The notes below the pieces were generated by a model, which saw only the letters and a list, made by a program, of their open reading frames with translations, did not search any database and was not told the origin of the DNA. Shown here in pieces: positions 17,224-25,359 of a DNA stretch of 64,000 bases. The translations under genes were made by a program, and so were the position numbers. The stretch is from assembly GCF_035621135.1 (NCBI RefSeq), contig NZ_CP141728.1:1426001-1490000 (forward strand). Direction: 5' to 3'. How positions within the stretch are numbered: position 1 is the stretch's first letter; each line of letters starts with the position of its first letter. Source of the DNA: Sinanaerobacter sp. ZZT-01. Lineage in GTDB: Bacteria > Bacillota > Clostridia > Peptostreptococcales > Anaerovoracaceae.

Positions 17224-18180
17224 ATGGAGAATACGATGAGAATGATTGATCTGCATTGCGATACGTTATTGAATTGCTATCGTGATGGCCAGTGTGAACT
17301 GCTTGATAATCCAGGGCACATCAGCCTGAGAAAGATGAAAGAAGGGGGGGCGCTTGCACAATTCTTTGCAATCTACATATCCCGTAATGAGATGAAAACC
17401 ATGGATCCCTATGAAATCTTTCAAGAGGTTTACAAAGTTTACCAGATAGAATTGGAAAAAAATAAGGATCTTATTTTACCGGCTTACTGTGCAGCGGATA
17501 TACAAAAAAACATAGAATTAAATAAAATGTCTGCACTTCTTTCCATTGAAGACGGGGTTGTGCTCAGCGATCAAATGGAACGAGTAGAAGAGTTCTACCA
17601 GAAAGGTGTGCGCCTTTTAACGCTCACATGGAACTTTGAAAATACAATCGGGTTTCCTTGCAGTAAGGATGAAAAAGCACATCAAATGGGGTTAAAACCC
17701 TTTGGTATTCATGTGGTAGAAGAGATGAACCGCTTGGGAATGCTGATTGATGTATCCCATCTGTCTGAAGGTGGTTTTTATGATGTAGCAAAGTATTCCA
17801 AGAAACCGTTTGTTGCTTCACATTCCTGTGCACGTGCTTTATGCAATCATCAGAGAAATTTAACGGATGAACAATTAAAAACTTTGGGAGAGAAAGGCGG
17901 CGTAGTCGGTGTAAATTTCTGTGCTTCCTTCTTAAAGGAAGGTGCCAGCCGTTCTATGATTGACGACATCGTTGCACATACGGTATATATGGCGGATAAA
18001 GCCGGTGTGGAAAGCATTGGATTCGGCTCTGATTTTGACGGCATTGATGATGAGCTTGAAATGAAGGATTATTCTGGATATTTAATGCTGTTAAATGCTT
18101 TAAGCAAGCATTTTAAAGCAGTGGAACTAGATAAAATCTGCAATGGCAACGCTATGCGTATCATAAAAGACTGCTTATAG
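17224..18180 (+). CDS. Membrane dipeptidase (peptidase M19, renal dipeptidase family)
   Basis: 318-aa zinc dipeptidase. The binuclear metal site is visible as DLHCDT (residues about 9-14), LSIEDGV (bridging Glu), IDVSH and VASHSCAR, with the closing GFGSDFDGI. M19 enzymes hydrolyse dipeptides and, unusually, accept a D-residue at the C-terminal position, including L-Ala-D-type dipeptides from cell walls. There is no signal peptide, so it acts in the cytoplasm despite the family name. AAAGGAG precedes ATG 17224. It has its own -24/-12 promoter and its own terminator, so it is a single-gene unit. Confidence 0.92.
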   Translation: MENTMRMIDLHCDTLLNCYRDGQCELLDNPGHISLRKMKEGGALAQFFAIYISRNEMKTMDPYEIFQEVYKVYQIELEKNKDLILPAYCAADIQKNIELNKMSALLSIEDGVVLSDQMERVEEFYQKGVRLLTLTWNFENTIGFPCSKDEKAHQMGLKPFGIHVVEEMNRLGMLIDVSHLSEGGFYDVAKYSKKPFVASHSCARALCNHQRNLTDEQLKTLGEKGGVVGVNFCASFLKEGASRSMIDDIVAHTVYMADKAGVESIGFGSDFDGIDDELEMKDYSGYLMLLNALSKHFKAVELDKICNGNAMRIIKDCL

Positions 18181-18196
18181 AGGGCAGAAATTAAAA

Positions 18197-18266
18197 AAGC
18201 AGACATGTTTATACGTCTGCTTAGACTGTAGATAAGGATATCCTCCTTGAGCTACAGTCTTTTTTC
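18197..18266 (+). terminator. Tandem hairpins and terminator after the dipeptidase gene
   Basis: First hairpin AAGCAGAC/GTCTGCTT (18197-18222). Second hairpin AGACTGTAG (18223-18231) with CTACAGTCT (18252-18260), followed by seven T. The second is the terminator. Confidence 0.9.
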
Positions 18267-18277
18267 GTTAAAGAACG

Positions 18278-18868
18278 CTAATTATTTTTTAAAATAGCAA
18301 CGGCTAAAGCCACGGATTGCGTGAGAGAGGCGAGAACAAAAAGTGCAAGACAGGAATAGACGATTGAAGTAATCTTTCTTGAAATCCCATGCCCCGGTAG
18401 TATGGTAAACTGTTTTTCAATGGAAAGGTTTTTTGCTTTTAAGAGTTTATAAAATCCGTCAACACCAACTGGCGAAATTAAACCAAGACGAAAAAACGGA
18501 AGAAAGAAGAGCGCAGATTCGCCGTCCTTCTCATAAAGCGTGATGCCCCGTTTGCCCAAAACTGCCTTTGAAATACGTTGAAAATCAATTTCTTTTGTTT
18601 TTCTTAAGATGCGATTATAATAGATAATTTCGTTATCATTATAAGTTGTGTAGAAAAATTTATATCCGAAGAAAAAGAAAAGACAAATTACCAAATAAAA
18701 GAGATAGAGAAGTAAAGAAGCGCCGACATTATAAGTAGAGGTATAATCATTAATATCAAAAAAAATAACTTCAAGAAATATGGTAAAGCGTGCTGCAATA
18801 AGCAGCATGAGGAGGATTAGAAAAACTTGTTTTGACATGGAAGGATAATAGTATTGAATTTTTTCCAT
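18278..18868 (-). CDS. Hypothetical membrane protein
   Basis: 196 aa, not recognised. Predicted membrane segments are at about residues 14-33, 47-70 and 170-192. The intervening 100 residues are hydrophilic with alternating beta-type sequence (NEIIYYNRILRKTKEIDFQR, then GKRGITLYEKDGESALFF), resembling membrane proteins with a bacterial PH-like domain; this is only a shape argument. ATG 18868 has AGGGG upstream. It stands alone between two sigma-54 units and shares neither promoter. Confidence 0.6.
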   Translation of the reverse strand: MEKIQYYYPSMSKQVFLILLMLLIAARFTIFLEVIFFDINDYTSTYNVGASLLLYLFYLVICLFFFFGYKFFYTTYNDNEIIYYNRILRKTKEIDFQRISKAVLGKRGITLYEKDGESALFFLPFFRLGLISPVGVDGFYKLLKAKNLSIEKQFTILPGHGISRKITSIVYSCLALFVLASLTQSVALAVAILKNN

Positions 18869-18950
18869 TTTTGGTCCCCTTTCTTTTAACTTTATCCTAT
18901 TTTACATATCCGACTTAAAAAAGTAAAGCTGAAAAGAGATTTTTATAAAT

Positions 18951-18968
18951 ATTCCTAAAATTAGGAAT
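18951..18968. promoter_or_regulatory. Inverted repeat upstream of the spmAB-like sigma-54 promoter
   Basis: ATTCCTAA, two bases, TTAGGAAT: a perfect 8-bp inverted repeat about 125 bp upstream of the -24 element at 19093, in the usual enhancer range. The half-site TAGGAAT also occurs at 17048 and 17173 around the divergent promoters. Confidence 0.4.
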
Positions 18969-19092
18969 AGGGGTTCGAAATTCAATACAAAAACAAAGGA
19001 AAAGAAGCAAGATTTTTAGCAGATCTATTTAAAAATCGAAAAAAAAGTAGAAAAAAGAAAGGATGATATGGTAAAAAATTAAAATGGTAATT

Positions 19093-19107
19093 TGGCACGG
19101 AAATTGC
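19093..19107 (+). promoter_or_regulatory. Sigma-54 (-24/-12) promoter for the spmAB-like, ldc and dapF-like genes
   Basis: TGGCAC, five bases, TTGC: the best match to the consensus of the five in this window. The first start codon is 48 bases downstream, after AAGGAGG. Confidence 0.9.
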
Positions 19108-19154
19108 GTATATTGTATAGAGAGATAATTATTTTTTAAGGAGGAATTATTGTT

Positions 19155-19823
19155 ATGATGAATTTTATTTGGGTGGGACTAGTGGCCATCGCAGTAATTG
19201 CCGGAATTTTCACGGGAAATATCACGGCAGTTCAAGAAGCTTTATTTAGTTTCGCAGGTACAGCAGTAGACATTGTAATTGGTTTGGTAGGTGTTATGGT
19301 CTTTTTCACAGGATTTATGTCTGTTATGGAAAAAGCAGGGCTCTGTGAAAAATTAGGAAAGGTAATCGGGCCGGTTATGCGTCTGTTATTCCCTGACGTG
19401 CCGGTAGACCATCCGGCTATGAGTTCTATGGCTTTGTATTTTGCTGCTAATATCTTAGGTATCGGAAATGCAGCAACTCCATTTGGATTAAAAGCAATGG
19501 CCGATTTACAGACATTGAATAAGACGAAGCATATCGCAACAGATGCACAATGTATGCTTCTTGCTATCAGCACAACGTCAATTACTTTAATTCCAGTAAC
19601 GGTATTGGCATTGCGTTCTGCAGTACAAGTAGAAGGTGCTGCAGAGATTGTAGGACCGGTTATCTTAGCTACGACGATTTCCACAATTGTCGGAATAGGA
19701 GCTACAATCATTCTCAAGAGAACAAAAAAGTATAAGCTGGAAAACATCATTGAGAAAGAAAGAGCTGCCGGTACTTTGGAAATTAATGAAGATTATGTCG
19801 GAAATGATCCAATTAAATTATAA
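19155..19823 (+). CDS. SpmA-like nucleoside-recognition (Gate) domain membrane protein
   Basis: 222-aa membrane protein resembling spore maturation protein A. The conserved block ANILGIGNAATPFGLKAM is present and about five hydrophobic segments are visible. In B. subtilis SpmA and SpmB are needed for spore core dehydration and lie in an operon with the DD-carboxypeptidase gene dacB. Related pairs (E. coli YjiH/YjiG) sit beside the isoaspartyl dipeptidase gene iadA. Here the pair sits behind a sigma-54 promoter and ahead of LD-carboxypeptidase and a DapF-like racemase, so a transport role for peptides or amino acids is inferred rather than a sporulation role. ATG 19155 or 19158; RBS AAGGAGG. 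Confidence 0.85.
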   Translation: MMNFIWVGLVAIAVIAGIFTGNITAVQEALFSFAGTAVDIVIGLVGVMVFFTGFMSVMEKAGLCEKLGKVIGPVMRLLFPDVPVDHPAMSSMALYFAANILGIGNAATPFGLKAMADLQTLNKTKHIATDAQCMLLAISTTSITLIPVTVLALRSAVQVEGAAEIVGPVILATTISTIVGIGATIILKRTKKYKLENIIEKERAAGTLEINEDYVGNDPIKL

Positions 19824-19849
19824 ATAGGGAGATAAAGGAGGATATACAC

Positions 19850-20383
19850 ATGACAGAGGTTTTAAATGTAATTTCTACATATGCAATACCGTTAATACTT
19901 TTAGTGATACCTGTGTATGCATTGGCGAAAGGCGTAAAAGTTTATTCCGTATTTACAGAAGGCGCAAAAGAAGGATTAAAAGTTTCCGTAATGATTATCC
20001 CGTATCTGGTATGTATGCTTTGTGCAATCGGTATGTTCCGTGCTTCGGGAGCTATGGATTGGTTGGTAGATATTATTAATCCGGTTACAAACTTGATCGG
20101 TCTGCCTGGAGAAGTTCTGCCGATGGGCATCATGCGTTCTTTCTCCGGCGGCGGTGCAGAAGGTATGATGAGTGATCTTCTTACAACATATGGAACACAA
20201 AGCCAGATCGGAAGAATTGCTTCCGTAGCTCTGGGTTCTACAGAAACCACGTTTTACGTTGTTGCAGTATATTTCGGATGCGTCGGTATTACCAATGTAA
20301 GACACTCCATTATTTCCGGATTGTTAGGAGACTTGGCATCTTTAATTGCTGCTACCGTTATCGTAAATGTTATGTGGTTTTAA
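19850..20383 (+). CDS. SpmB-like nucleoside-recognition (Gate) domain membrane protein
   Basis: 177-aa partner of the preceding gene, 26 bases downstream with AGGAGG. It has the SpmB signatures MRSFSGGGAEGMMSDLL, QIGRIASVALGSTETTFYV and AVYFGCVGITNVRHS, and four to five hydrophobic segments. It probably forms a complex with the SpmA-like protein in the cytoplasmic membrane. The biochemical function of this family is unknown; see the preceding entry for the alternative roles suggested by context. Confidence 0.87.
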   Translation: MTEVLNVISTYAIPLILLVIPVYALAKGVKVYSVFTEGAKEGLKVSVMIIPYLVCMLCAIGMFRASGAMDWLVDIINPVTNLIGLPGEVLPMGIMRSFSGGGAEGMMSDLLTTYGTQSQIGRIASVALGSTETTFYVVAVYFGCVGITNVRHSIISGLLGDLASLIAATVIVNVMWF

Positions 20384-20460
20384 AAGACGCACAATTGTAA
20401 TATAATAAAAAAGTGATCTATAATTTTGCTAATAAAGAACAGGTAAAGAAGAGGATGGGA

Positions 20461-21384
20461 ATGAAGTATCCAAAAAAATTAGAACCGGGAGCAACGCTTG
20501 GGTTGGTTTGCCCGAGCTCCCGCATTTCAGAAGAAAGAGAACGGGAGTGCAAGAACGTTTTGGAAGCGCTTGGCTACCGTGTAAAACTGGCCGATAATTT
20601 AACGGTTGATTATGCCGGATATATGGCCGGAGATGGAGATGTTCGGGGAAAATGGATCAATGCCATGTTTTCAGATCCTGAAGTGGATGCGATTTTCTGC
20701 GTCAGAGGAGGAGACGGCGGAAGCCGGGTTATGGACTATGTAGACTTTGACTTAATTCGGGCCAATCCCAAGATTTTTGTCGGCTACAGTGATGTTACAA
20801 GTCTGCACAATGCAATTACAAAAGAGTGTGGATTCGTGACGTTTCATGGACCGATGGTTTCTTCCAACATGGTAGCGAATTTTGATGAAGAGACAAAAGA
20901 AAGCTTCTTTAAAGCGCTGAATGCAGATGCTTCGTATACGTTTCAGAATCCGAAAGGATATGAAATCGGAGTATTAAAAGAAGGAAAAGCATGCGGTGAA
21001 CTAATTGGAGGAAACCTATCCCTCCTTTCTGCCTCTATAGGTACCTTTTATGAAATGGATACAAAGGGGAAAATTTTATTTATTGAAGAGGTACAGGAGC
21101 CTATGAGTCGAATTGAAAAGCTAACGTACCATCTTCGAAATTCCGGGAAATTAAAGGATTGTGCAGGAATTCTTTTGGGACAGTTTACAGACTGTTTAAA
21201 TAAAGAAGACCCTTCTTATACGGAGTTAGAACTTTACAAAGATGCATTAAAAAATTTAGATATTCCTGTTATATACAACATTCAATCTGGGCATGGATAT
21301 CCGATGATGACTTTACCGATGGGCGGTGTTTGTACATTGGATACGCAAAATAAAAAAATCGAATTTGCAGCTCCAGAGAGGTAA
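20461..21384 (+). CDS. LD-carboxypeptidase (peptidase S66, LdcA/MccF family)
   Basis: 307-aa serine peptidase that cleaves the L,D bond between diaminopimelate and the terminal D-Ala of tetrapeptides, a cytoplasmic peptidoglycan-recycling step; MccF relatives cleave microcin adenylates. The catalytic Ser110 is in FVGYSDVTSL, the Glu in FIEEV and the His in SGHGYPMMTLPMG, all in expected order. Start chosen at ATG 20461 (MKYPKKLEPGATLGL) with AGAGG upstream; in-frame ATG 20455 and GTG 20413 lack good ribosome sites. Third gene of the sigma-54 unit. Confidence 0.88.
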   Translation: MKYPKKLEPGATLGLVCPSSRISEERERECKNVLEALGYRVKLADNLTVDYAGYMAGDGDVRGKWINAMFSDPEVDAIFCVRGGDGGSRVMDYVDFDLIRANPKIFVGYSDVTSLHNAITKECGFVTFHGPMVSSNMVANFDEETKESFFKALNADASYTFQNPKGYEIGVLKEGKACGELIGGNLSLLSASIGTFYEMDTKGKILFIEEVQEPMSRIEKLTYHLRNSGKLKDCAGILLGQFTDCLNKEDPSYTELELYKDALKNLDIPVIYNIQSGHGYPMMTLPMGGVCTLDTQNKKIEFAAPER

Positions 21385-21426
21385 CAAGAGCAAAGATTAT
21401 AAAAATGCAGAAGGAGGCCTTTAGGT

Positions 21427-22266
21427 ATGCAATTTACAAAAATGCAGGGTGCAGGAAATGATTTTATTGTTATGAATAACATAGAATTAAAGCTTCCGCT
21501 GGAAAAGTTTCCGCAAATGGCTAGACGCCTCTGCCAGAGAGGCTTGTCCATTGGAGGAAATGCACTTATGGTCGTGGATCAGCCAACGGCAGGCGGCGAT
21601 TTCAAAATGCGTTTTTATAATGCAGACGGAAGTGTTGCTGAAATGTGTGGAAACGGTGCACGTTGTATTGCACGGTATGCTTATGAAAGTAAACTTGCCG
21701 GTGAAAGCATGAAAATTGAAACCGAAGCGGGCGATGTATTTGCATGGAGGAAAAGCAAACGGTTTTATAAAATAAAGCTGAATACCCCCGAAGTGGTTCG
21801 GCTGGACTATCCGGTTGAAGTAGATGGGAAACGTTATGAATGTTCTTATGTAGAGCTGGGAAATCCCGGATTGCCCCATGCAGTTGTTCGATTGGATGCA
21901 TTTCAAGAAATGCCGCATGAAGAACTGTTTCAATTGGGAAGCCAGCTTCGTTGGCACAGTGCGTTTCCAAAGGGAGCTAACGTAAATTTTTATAAAATCG
22001 TTTCGGAAGACCATATTTTAGAAAAGACTTTTGAAAGAGGTGTCGAGGACTTTACTTTGGCTTGCGGTACCGGTTCAGGCTCTGTCGTTTCTGTTTTGGC
22101 ATTACAAGGTAAGGTAAGCGGTAAAAACATAAAGCTGACCGTACCCGGCGGAGAATTGTTTGTGGATGCTCTGATTGAAAATGGATGTGTCGAGTCGCTG
22201 TATTTAACAGGAGATACAAATATCGTAGCGGCTGGTGAAATCCTTGACGAAGACCTTCTTCTATAA
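21427..22266 (+). CDS. dapF: DapF-fold epimerase: diaminopimelate epimerase or related amino acid racemase
   Basis: 279-aa cofactor-independent racemase. Both catalytic cysteines are present, C74 in AEMCGNGARC and C213 in LACGTGSGS. Diaminopimelate epimerase interconverts LL- and meso-DAP. Two departures from canonical DapF as I know it: the substrate-loop motif usually GNPHxV reads GNPGLPHAVV (residues 145-153), and the usual ERGxGET before the second Cys reads ERGVEDFT. DapF relatives that racemise other amino acids exist, so DAP specificity is not certain. It lies downstream of LD-carboxypeptidase with AGAAGGAGG before ATG. The 3' end touches that of the convergent VanZ/DacA gene, with no terminator visible. 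Confidence 0.8.
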   Translation: MQFTKMQGAGNDFIVMNNIELKLPLEKFPQMARRLCQRGLSIGGNALMVVDQPTAGGDFKMRFYNADGSVAEMCGNGARCIARYAYESKLAGESMKIETEAGDVFAWRKSKRFYKIKLNTPEVVRLDYPVEVDGKRYECSYVELGNPGLPHAVVRLDAFQEMPHEELFQLGSQLRWHSAFPKGANVNFYKIVSEDHILEKTFERGVEDFTLACGTGSGSVVSVLALQGKVSGKNIKLTVPGGELFVDALIENGCVESLYLTGDTNIVAAGEILDEDLLL

Positions 22267-23751
22267 TCAAGGAGTAGCTTGCAGCAGAGCTAAGCTGTCC
22301 TTCCACCTGCCTTCCTGTGTGCTGTTCATGACTACACAAATATATTGTTCATTGTTACGAATTTCAGCAGAGATGAGACAATAGCCCGCATCTACGCTGG
22401 TTCCTGTTTTTATTCCGATGACATCTGCATCAAAATAGGGACTTTGCGGATTGATCAGTTCGTTGCTGTTATAGTAAGTAACATCCTTGCCATTACACCA
22501 AACATTTGAGATAGAGTGACTGCCTGCAATTTCAAGAAGCTCTTTTGATTTACAAAATTCAATAGCGATGCACGCCAGATCGTGAGCAGTGGAGAACTGA
22601 TCCGCTGCATCATAACCGTCTGGCCTGATAAAATTGGAATCAGCTGCCCCTAGTTGGGCAGCTTTTTGATTCATCGCTTCCATAAAAACGGAAAGTGCTT
22701 CATCAATAGAGAGAGAATCATTCCCTGCAATTTTTCTGCCCGTGTATACACCAACCGAATAGGCAGCGTCATTTCCGGAAGGTAAAAGCAGTGCAACGAG
22801 AAGCTGCCTCATTGTCAAGCGGTCTCCTGAAAGGAGCCAGGCTCTGGAAGCGTCTTCTGATATATAATGAATTTCGTCTCCGATTAACACTTCGTCTTCT
22901 AGATTGCTGTAATCTAGGGCTGTCAGTGCAGTAAGCATCTTAGTGGTGCTTGCTGGTGCAATTTTATCCTCACTCGCTTTATCAAATAGAATGGTATTGG
23001 TATTGGTGTTCCACAAAATTGCATTTTGCGCTTCAATCTCTGTTTGAATTGGATTCTCACTGTAGGATGGCTTGGAAGACAGCGATGCTTCTTGTACAAC
23101 AGGTGTGTTGCTGAAAGGCGGCTTGTCTTCTATTTGCGTAAAGCCAATGAAAAAAACTGTGGTAACGGTAAGCAGCGTGAGAATATAAAAGCTTTTAAGG
23201 TCAGGGCGCTTAAAAAAAGAATTAGGTTTTAAGTGAGTTTTTTTCGGTAGAAACTGCGTTAGAATCCGTCCGAGAATATAACCCAAAAATGTTCCGATTA
23301 CATTTAAAATAATGTCATCGATATCCGTCCCTCTTTTTTCAAAAAGCTGAATCAATTCAATAAAAAAAGATAGTTGTGCACCTAGAAAAAGAGTGAGAAA
23401 TAAATTTCGGCACTTTTTTGATATAAGAACTAAGAGCGTTCCAAATGGCACAAATATAAAGATATTACCCCAAAATTGAAGTGGATTTGTTGCTATCGTA
23501 TCTTTTACGTCCAAAGGAACCAAATTGAGATCCGTTCCGATTTCAGAAAAAGAAAAGCCAAAAATAGGGGATATAGTCAGTGAAAATAGGAAGGTTAAAT
23601 AACCACCGAGTAATAAAAATAAAAATCGCTTGCTTGGATCTCGATCAAGATTCTGTTTATGCAAATAAATTTCATAAAAAATTAAAAATAGCCCGGTTAC
23701 TATGAATCCGGGAATTAAGTAGCTTGCAGCGTATGATATATAGTGAAACAT
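22267..23751 (-). CDS. VanZ-domain / D-alanyl-D-alanine carboxypeptidase (S11) fusion
   Basis: 494-aa two-domain membrane protein. Residues 1-165 form a VanZ-type domain with about four membrane helices and its motifs NIFIFVPFGTLLVL and RGTDIDDIILNVIG. A fifth segment (about 188-205) leads to an S11 penicillin-binding carboxypeptidase from about residue 235, with ASTTKML (SxxK), PSGNDAAYSVG (SxN) and GIKTGTSVDAGYC (KTG). VanZ lowers teicoplanin sensitivity by an unknown mechanism; S11 enzymes trim D-Ala from stem peptides. The joining puts a glycopeptide-tolerance domain on an enzyme that acts on the glycopeptide target. GGAGGC precedes ATG 23751. Confidence 0.88.
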   Translation of the reverse strand: MFHYISYAASYLIPGFIVTGLFLIFYEIYLHKQNLDRDPSKRFLFLLLGGYLTFLFSLTISPIFGFSFSEIGTDLNLVPLDVKDTIATNPLQFWGNIFIFVPFGTLLVLISKKCRNLFLTLFLGAQLSFFIELIQLFEKRGTDIDDIILNVIGTFLGYILGRILTQFLPKKTHLKPNSFFKRPDLKSFYILTLLTVTTVFFIGFTQIEDKPPFSNTPVVQEASLSSKPSYSENPIQTEIEAQNAILWNTNTNTILFDKASEDKIAPASTTKMLTALTALDYSNLEDEVLIGDEIHYISEDASRAWLLSGDRLTMRQLLVALLLPSGNDAAYSVGVYTGRKIAGNDSLSIDEALSVFMEAMNQKAAQLGAADSNFIRPDGYDAADQFSTAHDLACIAIEFCKSKELLEIAGSHSISNVWCNGKDVTYYNSNELINPQSPYFDADVIGIKTGTSVDAGYCLISAEIRNNEQYICVVMNSTQEGRWKDSLALLQATP

Positions 23752-23973
23752 GAAAAGCCTCCGTATTTGTTTTCTTTGCTATTGTACCCCAAATATTAAA
23801 AATGTACTTTAATAAAAACTTGCCAATTTATTAAAATTTAATAAATAATATTTGTCATTGTAAATTTAATAAACAATTTCGAAGCAAAGTAAGCATGTAT
23901 TTCAAACGGTTGTGTTCAAACAGAGAGTATATTATACTGGGTTTATAATTTTTTTTAAAGACGAGGTAAGAAA

Positions 23974-25062
23974 ATGGGTTTGAGTAAAAATACAGGAATT
24001 GTTATTGGAAACATGCAAAAGGGCAAAAATAACCTGATTACTGATGTACCAGGAGTAAAGGTTGGACATCTCACTTTATCAAAGGGAGAAATACAGACCG
24101 GTGTAACGGCAATTTTACCGCATGAGGGCAATTTGTTTCGAGAAAAGGTGATGGCAGGAAGCTGTGTGATTAATGGTTTTGGAAAAAGTGTGGGATTGAT
24201 TCAGCTGAACGAGCTGGGAACAATTGAAACACCGATTCTTTTGACAAACACGTTAAGCGTCGGAACCGCAGTTACCGCATTGGTTAAATATATGCTGAAG
24301 CAAAACGAAGACATCGGCGTGAGTACGGGAACAGTCAATTCCCTAGTCATGGAGTGCAATGACGGAAAACTGAATGACATTCGAGGTCTTCATATTAAGG
24401 AAAAGCATGTGACAGATGCATTGGAATCCGCATCGATTATCTTTGAAGAGGGTGCGGTTGGAGCCGGGAGGGGAATGTGCTGCCTGGGTGTAAAAGGAGG
24501 AATCGGATCTGCTTCTAGAGTGCTGCAAATGGATGGAACGCGTTATACCGTCGGAGTCCTTGTTCTATCTAATTTTGGAGAGCGAGGAGATTTGATTCTT
24601 GCGGGAAATCCAGTCGGAAAGTGCATTCGCCAAATGCAAGACGAAGAGAAGACCCAAAAAGAAACTGAAAAGTGCCAGAGTGCATTTGAATCAGGAGAGA
24701 GGGATCAAGGATCTATCATTATGGTAGTTGCAACAGATTTGCCATTAAACGAGCGCCAGCTGAAAAGGACGGCAAAGCGTGCGGGAGCAGGCCTTGCCAG
24801 AACCGGCTCTTTTTACGGAAACGGGAGCGGAGACATTGCAGTTGCTTTTTCCACAACGAACCGAGTTCCTCATTATAGTGAAAAGGATATTCTGGAAACG
24901 AAGATGATATATGATGAGCATCTGGATAGCGTTTTTCGAGCCACAGCGGAAGCGAGTGAAGAAGCAATCCTCAGTTCGCTTTATCACGCGGAAAGCGTCG
25001 TTGGTGTTCGAGGCAGTGTTCGAAAAGGATTAAGAGAATACCTAGATCGTATACAAGAATAG
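23974..25062 (+). CDS. P1/S58-family aminopeptidase, DmpA (L-aminopeptidase/D-esterase) type
   Basis: 362-aa N-terminal nucleophile hydrolase. The family opens with NLITDVPGVKVGHLTL and contains GAVGAGRGMCC and GSGDIAVAFSTTNR. In DmpA the precursor self-cleaves at a Gly-Ser bond and the new N-terminal Ser is the nucleophile; here the equivalent is Gly246-Ser247 in DQGSIIMVVATDLPL. DmpA releases N-terminal L-amino acids from peptides and acts on D-Ala amides and esters; family members BapA hydrolyse beta-peptides. This fits the D-amino-acid theme just upstream, but no -24/-12 element precedes it. A terminator follows. Confidence 0.87.
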   Translation: MGLSKNTGIVIGNMQKGKNNLITDVPGVKVGHLTLSKGEIQTGVTAILPHEGNLFREKVMAGSCVINGFGKSVGLIQLNELGTIETPILLTNTLSVGTAVTALVKYMLKQNEDIGVSTGTVNSLVMECNDGKLNDIRGLHIKEKHVTDALESASIIFEEGAVGAGRGMCCLGVKGGIGSASRVLQMDGTRYTVGVLVLSNFGERGDLILAGNPVGKCIRQMQDEEKTQKETEKCQSAFESGERDQGSIIMVVATDLPLNERQLKRTAKRAGAGLARTGSFYGNGSGDIAVAFSTTNRVPHYSEKDILETKMIYDEHLDSVFRATAEASEEAILSSLYHAESVVGVRGSVRKGLREYLDRIQE

Positions 25063-25069
25063 GAAGAAG

Positions 25070-25102
25070 CACCCTCTGTACCTAAAATTAGAGGGTGTTT
25101 TT
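25070..25102 (+). terminator. Rho-independent terminator after the DmpA-like gene
   Basis: CACCCTCT (25070-25077) pairs with AGAGGGTG (25090-25097), followed by five T. Confidence 0.9.
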
Positions 25103-25359
25103 ATGCCCTCGACTCCTGCTTTTATTTATTGCCACCATTAGAAAGCACTCTTTGGCATTTATCACCATTTATCAATGATTCGTGAAGTTTTTGTGACGGT
25201 GTGTGTAATTCAGATATGTAGGTTTCCATATTTCCGAGAGTATGGTAAACTATAATATAAATCATTTGAGAATGTAGAGAAATGCAAGGTTTGGAAGACT
25301 AAAGATCAGAAGACCTTAAAATAAAAAATAACCATATAAAAACAGGAAGGAATACGTAA

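Noticed and set aside
25150-25175. TGGCATTTATC sequence resembling a -24 element upstream of the phosphoglucomutase gene.
   Set aside because: There is no TTGC at the required spacing.
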